Below are positions 58,735 through 64,000 of a stretch of 64,000 nucleotides of DNA, piece by piece. The translations under genes and the position numbers were made by a program. The notes below the pieces were generated by a model that saw only the letters and a list, made by a program, of their open reading frames with translations, did no database searches and was not told the origin of the DNA. Position 1 is the first letter of the stretch. Each line of letters opens with the position of its first letter. This DNA is from Pyrus communis (Eukaryota > Streptophyta > Magnoliopsida > Rosales > Rosaceae), in NCBI RefSeq assembly GCF_963583255.1, contig NC_084809.1, positions 10,700,997 to 10,764,996 of the forward strand, given 5' to 3'.

Positions 58735-59105
58735 AAAATAAGTAGGAATTTCTACTTAAATTTTTTTAAAATTGTTCGATGTTAATTTATAGAACTTCAT
58801 GTTTATAATCAAAACTGTTCATGTTATAATCGACCCTATAAAGATCGCATATACAAAAAATCAATTAAAACCAAGGTCATTTAGTCATCAAACTATTTAA
58901 AAACAAATGAACGGTATTGGTAAAAGCATTACGAACCGTCTATATATTTGCCACAATAAATTTACTAAACGACCTTAGTTTTAATTTGTTTTTTGCAGAG
59001 ATGATCTTTACAGTGTGATTCATAGTATGAACGGTTCTGATCATAAGTACAAAGTTCTATGATTAAAATACTAAGAGTTTCGAGTAGGAGTTTCTACTCA
59101 TCTTT
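58735..59105. mobile_element. foldback MITE-like inverted repeat
   Basis: The left arm (about 58735-58925) is mirrored by the right arm (about 58928-59105). Examples are AAGGTCATTTAGT..AAA against inverted AAGGTCGTTTAGTAAAT, ATAGAACTTCATG against ATAGAACTTTGTA, and AGTAGGAATTTCTACTT against inverted AGTAGAAACTCCTACTC. Divergence of the arms suggests an old insertion. No target duplication was defined. Confidence 0.65.
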
Positions 59106-62100
59106 GAGTAGCCAAGTATTGTTATATAATATATTGCTTTTAATATTATATCTAAGAGTATAATTTCGTTATTTACAAATACCATAATACGTGGATATGT
59201 TCTAATAGCTTGCAATAATTTTTCGATGGGTACATCTGATTGTTCACTAAATTTTATTAACCAAGTACCGGGAACAATATTAGATTGAATTAATTCTGCG
59301 TTCACTTTAGTCATATTCTCACTAAGTTATACGGTAACACATAATTTAGTAAACTTTGTAAAAGGATTGTAACTCAATTGATTAAGAGTACGTTTATCTT
59401 GTATTTGAGATTTTGAATTTAACTTATTCCTCTCTAATATCGATTGTCATAAAAAATGGTAAACCTCTATGACTAGCATTAGTTTAATTATACATCTTAG
59501 GTCAAGGGGGTTAATTATTTTATGGCTAGCTGCATACGTCGTTGCCAACTGTTCATCAATGAGGAAATGTGTTTATATATAACATGATCCAATTCAGTCA
59601 TATGTGTCTATATATAATTATATATAGTGCTGCCAGTTGCATATATGTAAACATCAAGAACATATCTTAGAGGATGCGATATGTGTGGGCTACTGACTAG
59701 TAAAAATACATGGGAGGCTTCATGGACTTTGCAATTAAATAAGGTTCAAATAATTTTGAAATGGGAATCATATTTTACAATCGTTTGTTCAGTTGAAGTG
59801 ACAAATCTTACCTTAATTAGGTGATTTTTTCGATTTAGTATTTGGATTCATATTCTCTCAAAATATCACAATTGGGCAGTTGAGTTAGCTGGCCAATGCA
59901 GACAACCCCATCTTTCTATGGATACGTAATGGTAGTTCAACGATCTAGTAAATATATGATGCTCAAGCCTTAAAATATTATGATTCAACTTAAAGTATGT
60001 GTATATAGTGTAATTTTGTGTTGTGATACTATGCATCGTGACCCTTAACCAGATTAGGGTTATTGACACCTCACAATTTGTTGAGCACCTTACTTATCAA
60101 ATTATTAATATTGCATGACTTATATATGAAATGATTTTGTGGACCTGTTAGTTTTTAGGTAAAGCCTTGTTTTATGAATACTACTCCAAGATCAACTTGA
60201 GATACAACTTGGATCTCGGAATTTTTCTCTTCAAGCTCTAAGACTTACTCTCCATTGTTGAACAAAGTAAACCCTAACGATAGTCAGGAGGCTCCACATG
60301 AAGTATGACTTCATTTTATTTCTTTCATCTTGCATCAATTTGAATGATGTCATCTGAAATTGTGAAGATATTTCAGTGCATTTACCGAAACAAGTGAATA
60401 CATTTTGGTAGAACACTACCGAAAAAATGGAGATATTTCGTTTTGGTATATGTACTGATGTTTTAAAACAATTTTGATAAGCACTTGTTGAAACACTAAT
60501 TTGGCAGATTCCTGCTAATGAAAAATAAAAAAAAATCGTGCTAAAAATTTACGCACTTTCGGTTTAAGCTACGTACTAACTTTGGTAGATTCCTGCTAAA
60601 AATTTAAAACATTTTGTTAGCTCTAAGGGTTTTTTTTCAAATTAAGAAACGAATCATGTTGTTGCTTCATAACCTAACTTACTTCGAATCAAATCTACAA
60701 GGCTTCGATTTGGTTCACAAATTTGCAGAAAATTCGTACGTTGACTTAACAGATTGTTTGGGCGTATTACAAATAACATGAAAATCTTTAACGAGTTCCC
60801 ACAAAGATGGAGGAGTAGCTTAGTTTCGAAATTCGATGGAACATGGACGAAGAACAGAAGAAGATCCAATGGGCTTGACTGTTCCTTTGAGGAACATGCC
60901 TTCTTAACTTCGGAAGGGGATATCCCCTTTATCGATCTAATGCCATGGATATTAATCATCCTCATGCAATGTACATCCTAAAGTAGTAAAGTATGTTCCA
61001 AGTAACCACCATCCCCAGCCTGTAAACTTAATCTTGTACCAAGACCCGTACACATGAAAATATAATTATGATTAACTAATTAGATTTGTTACTTAAGCAC
61101 CGTTGTTAATGAGATAGGTTCTTTGTATTCTAGTACAAAGCTGTGTACACTTGAAACAAAATAATCATCAACCTAGCTAATTTAATGGCACCGTAACACA
61201 AATTTATATTATCCAAGAAAAGAAAAACATATTGTTCCACCTCATTGAGAGGATGTCTTAGCTTAAGCTAATAGGTTAGATTTTACTCCAAATACAGTAC
61301 ATGAGTTGTACAATTTGAAAATGTCTTTGGCGCTTTAATTAATAATTGCTAGCATTACTTATTTACACAAGGGCGTGTGTGATTAGTTTAGTCCCGGTAG
61401 CCCTCACACGATGGATTTTTTTTCAAAACGAGGTCCTCTGTAATGTGACATAAAAACTCCTTGTTTTGTAATGAAATTTCATAAACCATGACAATCGTTA
61501 TTGAGTGCCAGTTGATTAAAGATTGTTATTAAAAATAAGATGTTGGAATTTAGGATTATTTTCAATATTTGAAAAAGAAGCACTACTAGAGTGAGTGCCA
61601 GTTGATTATCATACCAATAACTTGCTACTAATTAGTGAAATCTTCATTTTGATCATATTTACTTTCAATTTTTGGATTGTTATAGGATAGTACTACACAC
61701 TCTTGTTAATTTTGGCCATTGATCTTCTTCGATTTATTCGATCCGACAGTCGAAAATTGAGAGGGTTGTGTGAGAAGTAAAAGATCGGTGTGTAGATAAC
61801 ACTGCCCTATTTAGAATAATTAAGGGCATTACTAATTAGGGACAGTTACATTTTGTACCTTTGCCCTTTCAAGCTTGTAACAATTTGGTCCCTAAGTGAG
61901 ATTTTGGATTCACAAATAATGATTGTTTTGTTTGTATTTTGCGTAAGTTTTAGAAGAAGAATTTTCAGAGTACTTTGCAGAAAAGTGACAGCAAAAGAGC
62001 TAAACATTGCAGCTCATTCCTCTTCTATTTATATTAGATTCAAGTAGGGTTTTGGTCCCAACACCACCCTTACACTCACCTGCAATTATTAACTACTGGA

Positions 62101-62779
62101 AATAAAGACCTCCAGGGCTCCAGCTAGCTAGTACAATCTCATTCATCCAAAAGATCTTCAAGGTTCCAGCTAGCTAACTAGTACAAACAGAACCTTACAC
62201 ATGTTTACCAAACCAGCATTTTAAAACTAGCTGTTACAAACTCTAATTTAAATTAACTAGTCGTTGATTGCAGATCAAGTAACTATCAGAACCTGAAACT
62301 AGTTTAGGATTTAACACCCCGTACCGTTTATTTTAAAAAAAAAATAAAAGAAAAAGCCACCCCATATTTAAAATTTCCGAAACCATCATAAAGTTACAAA
62401 ATGTTACACCAGTCACCGTTCTCTCCACCTGCCAAACTGTCCTATTAATTGCCATTTTCTTATGTGGCACTTAGAATGCCAATTTTTACTTGCATGAATA
62501 TATTGGTGTTACGTGGGTCATTTTTCATTTTTACCATATTTAATGGATCAAGATCTTGTTGAAAGGTTAGTCTACAATACTCTTAAAAAATTGGTACTGA
62601 TATCCTTTAATTTGAACTACAATTTTGTATACATGAGCATACATTGATAGTGTAATAAGACAATTGACTAAAAAAAAAAAAGTAATAAGACTTCCACAAA
62701 CGTGAACACCAACCTTGTTACAATAATAACGATGTCATTTTTGTTGTTAACTATAACTTTACCATTATTATGTAACTTT
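59106..62779. other. intergenic, AT-rich, no supported gene
   Basis: Short frames such as 59063-59314 (minus) and 60654-60981 (both strands) have no recognisable domain. The phrase TTTGG.AGATTCCTGCTAA occurs twice near 60500 and 60582. CAGCTAGCTA-type direct repeats flank a short duplicated segment near 62120 and 62166. Confidence 0.4.
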
Positions 62780-63313
62780 GGATTGTAAACTTTGACGATT
62801 ATAGTTTTCGACTGTCGATTTTTCCTCTAAACTTTCACTTATATTTCGATTTCCCCCTTAAACTTTTCAATTGGAAAATTAAGGACTCAAAACTAAATTA
62901 TTTGGCCGATTTCCCCCTGTTGTTAGTTTTTCATTCATTCCATCAAAATTTATGTTCAATGGAAGCATGTGCACAACATGTGAGGGTAGTTCGGTCGCTT
63001 TGTTCTTTAAAATAATTGAAAACCCTAGATTTTTAAAATGTCGACGTATGCAAATATGTGTGATTCTATAATTTTTGTGTCTAAAGGTCTAGCAAAGTTA
63101 CAATTTTGTCCTCAAAGTAGAGTCACGTGGTGTGCACAGTGTGCACATGATAAGAGTTAACGTTAATTTGGCTGGAATCTATGGAAAACTAGAGGTAGGG
63201 GGAAATTGGCCAAAAAAAATAGTTTAAGTCCTTGATTTTCCAATTAAAAAGTTTAGGTTGGAAATCAAAAGCTAAGTTAAAGTTCAGAGAGAAATCAACA
63301 GTTTACCTTATAG
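62780..63313. mobile_element. MITE with about 115-bp terminal inverted repeats
   Basis: The left end (GTAAACTTTGACGATTAT, then CTCTAAACTTTCACTTA, AACTTTTCAATTGGAAAATT, AAGGACTCAAAACTA and GGCCGATTTCCCCCT) is matched by the inverted right end (GTAAACTGTTGATTTCTC, CTGAACTTTAACTTAGC, AACTTTTTAATTGGAAAATC, AAGGACTTAAACTA, GGCCAATTTCCCCCT). Long terminal repeats without transposase suggest a Mutator-like MITE. Edges are accurate to about ten bases. Confidence 0.75.
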
Positions 63314-64000
63314 TTTATTACTTTTCTTGTAAGTTAAATGTTGAATGTTAAAATCATGTTGTAACATCATTAAATGTGAATGTAAAAAATCTAAAATTGA
63401 ATAACAATGGATCCGCATTCCATGACTTCTAGTAATAATATTATTAAAACAAAGAATACTAGTAATAATTTTTATTAAACGTTAAATGTTAAAATAATAT
63501 TGTCACGAGTCTATCGTACTGTATAAGTAAACCGTAAAAAAACTGAGTGCTACTTAAAGAAAAAAATAAGTAATTTGACCGTCAAATGATGAAAGAATCA
63601 AAAGATTCATAGGTTACTTTTTGTCCTTATCAAGTGACAAGGACCAATGGCTAATTGACTCCAAACTAGATGGGTCCAAAATGTAATTACCCCTATTAAT
63701 GAACAACAGTTTAGAAAGGATAAACCCTCGTTTCCATTCAGAATTTCACCCAATGAAGCAAAGCCGGTCCATTTGATCGAGCTCAATCCCAACATGCAAA
63801 GCATTTGTAGCCTGTTGCCAAGTAACATACTTTTGCCTCCGTCCCGAAATAGCCCATTACCGGAAAACAGCATTCCCCTTCATACTGAATGCTATCCGGT
63901 GGGTTTGGTTTATGCTCAATACTCACCTACAATTATTTGTTTATTTATTTATTTATTTATTATTATTATTTTGATCCATCTTGATAACAAAGTCAACGCT
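63314..64000. other. intergenic, end of window
   Basis: A less AT-rich segment at 63640-63890 gives an 88-codon minus-strand frame with no recognisable domain; it could be part of an exon of a gene outside the window. A (TTTA)n/(TTAT)n tract follows at 63940-63970. Confidence 0.35.

Noticed and set aside
59063..59314. 83-residue minus-strand frame
   Set aside because: Partly overlaps a foldback repeat; no motif I recognise, and AT-rich codon use.
60654..60981. Two opposing frames of about 100 and 75 residues
   Set aside because: Overlapping on opposite strands with no domain; probably a chance gap in stop codons or an unknown repeat fragment.
1..64000. tRNA genes, rRNA, CRISPR arrays, organellar insertions
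   Set aside because: None seen by eye. The B-box-like sequences near 4514 and 24757 belong to SINEs, not tRNAs. A tRNAscan or organelle-genome search would be decisive.

Overview
The window is nuclear DNA from a dicot plant. It has long AT-rich intergenic stretches, spliced genes with GT-AG introns and many plant transposons. The transposon set (GTTTGGAAGTGCTTTT-type MITEs, short SINEs whose start resembles TTAGTACTAC, TGTTGGAAGTATGCCC-type LTRs) points to Rosaceae, perhaps apple or pear. That placement is inference; no database was searched.

Layout. 1-7.3 kb: a 1.35 kb near-perfect palindrome, a single-exon type I MADS-box gene (minus), a SINE and two probable MITEs. 7.4-14.4 kb: a tandem segmental duplication carrying two SAUR genes (plus). 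The first copy is interrupted by a composite LTR-like/MITE insertion, and the second contains a decayed U6 snRNA copy. 15.3-23.7 kb: a 17-exon minus-strand gene for an RLT3-like homeobox-DDT chromatin protein, resolved here to an in-frame 1177-residue model. 24-44.5 kb: a transposon-rich block with SINEs, a hAT MITE, a three-level nest (hAT/MULE-like element in a solo LTR in an older LTR), a complete but dead Ty1/copia element (34046-40556) and a PIF/Harbinger nest holding an ORF1-only element. 45.8-49.0 kb: an intronless PSY1R-like LRR receptor kinase (plus). 50.8-55.4 kb: an 11-exon metallophosphoesterase of the Cdc1/PGAP5 type (plus). 57.06-57.25 kb: a small DVL/ROTUNDIFOLIA-like peptide gene (minus). 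57.5-64 kb: AT-rich DNA with foldback elements and no gene I can support.

The genes are independent plant transcription units, not an operon. Several relate to growth control: SAURs (auxin-responsive expansion), a PSY1R-like receptor (tyrosine-sulfated peptide signalling), a DVL/RTFL peptide (cell proliferation and organ shape) and an RLT subunit (ISWI chromatin remodelling). Their proximity is probably coincidental. I found no clearly new biological system. The most interesting items are the long palindrome that captured a 5'UTR-intron-exon segment, the 22-codon internal duplication and GC-AG intron in the RLT3-like gene, the U6-like pseudogene in only one SAUR copy, and the nested transposons with readable target-site duplications.
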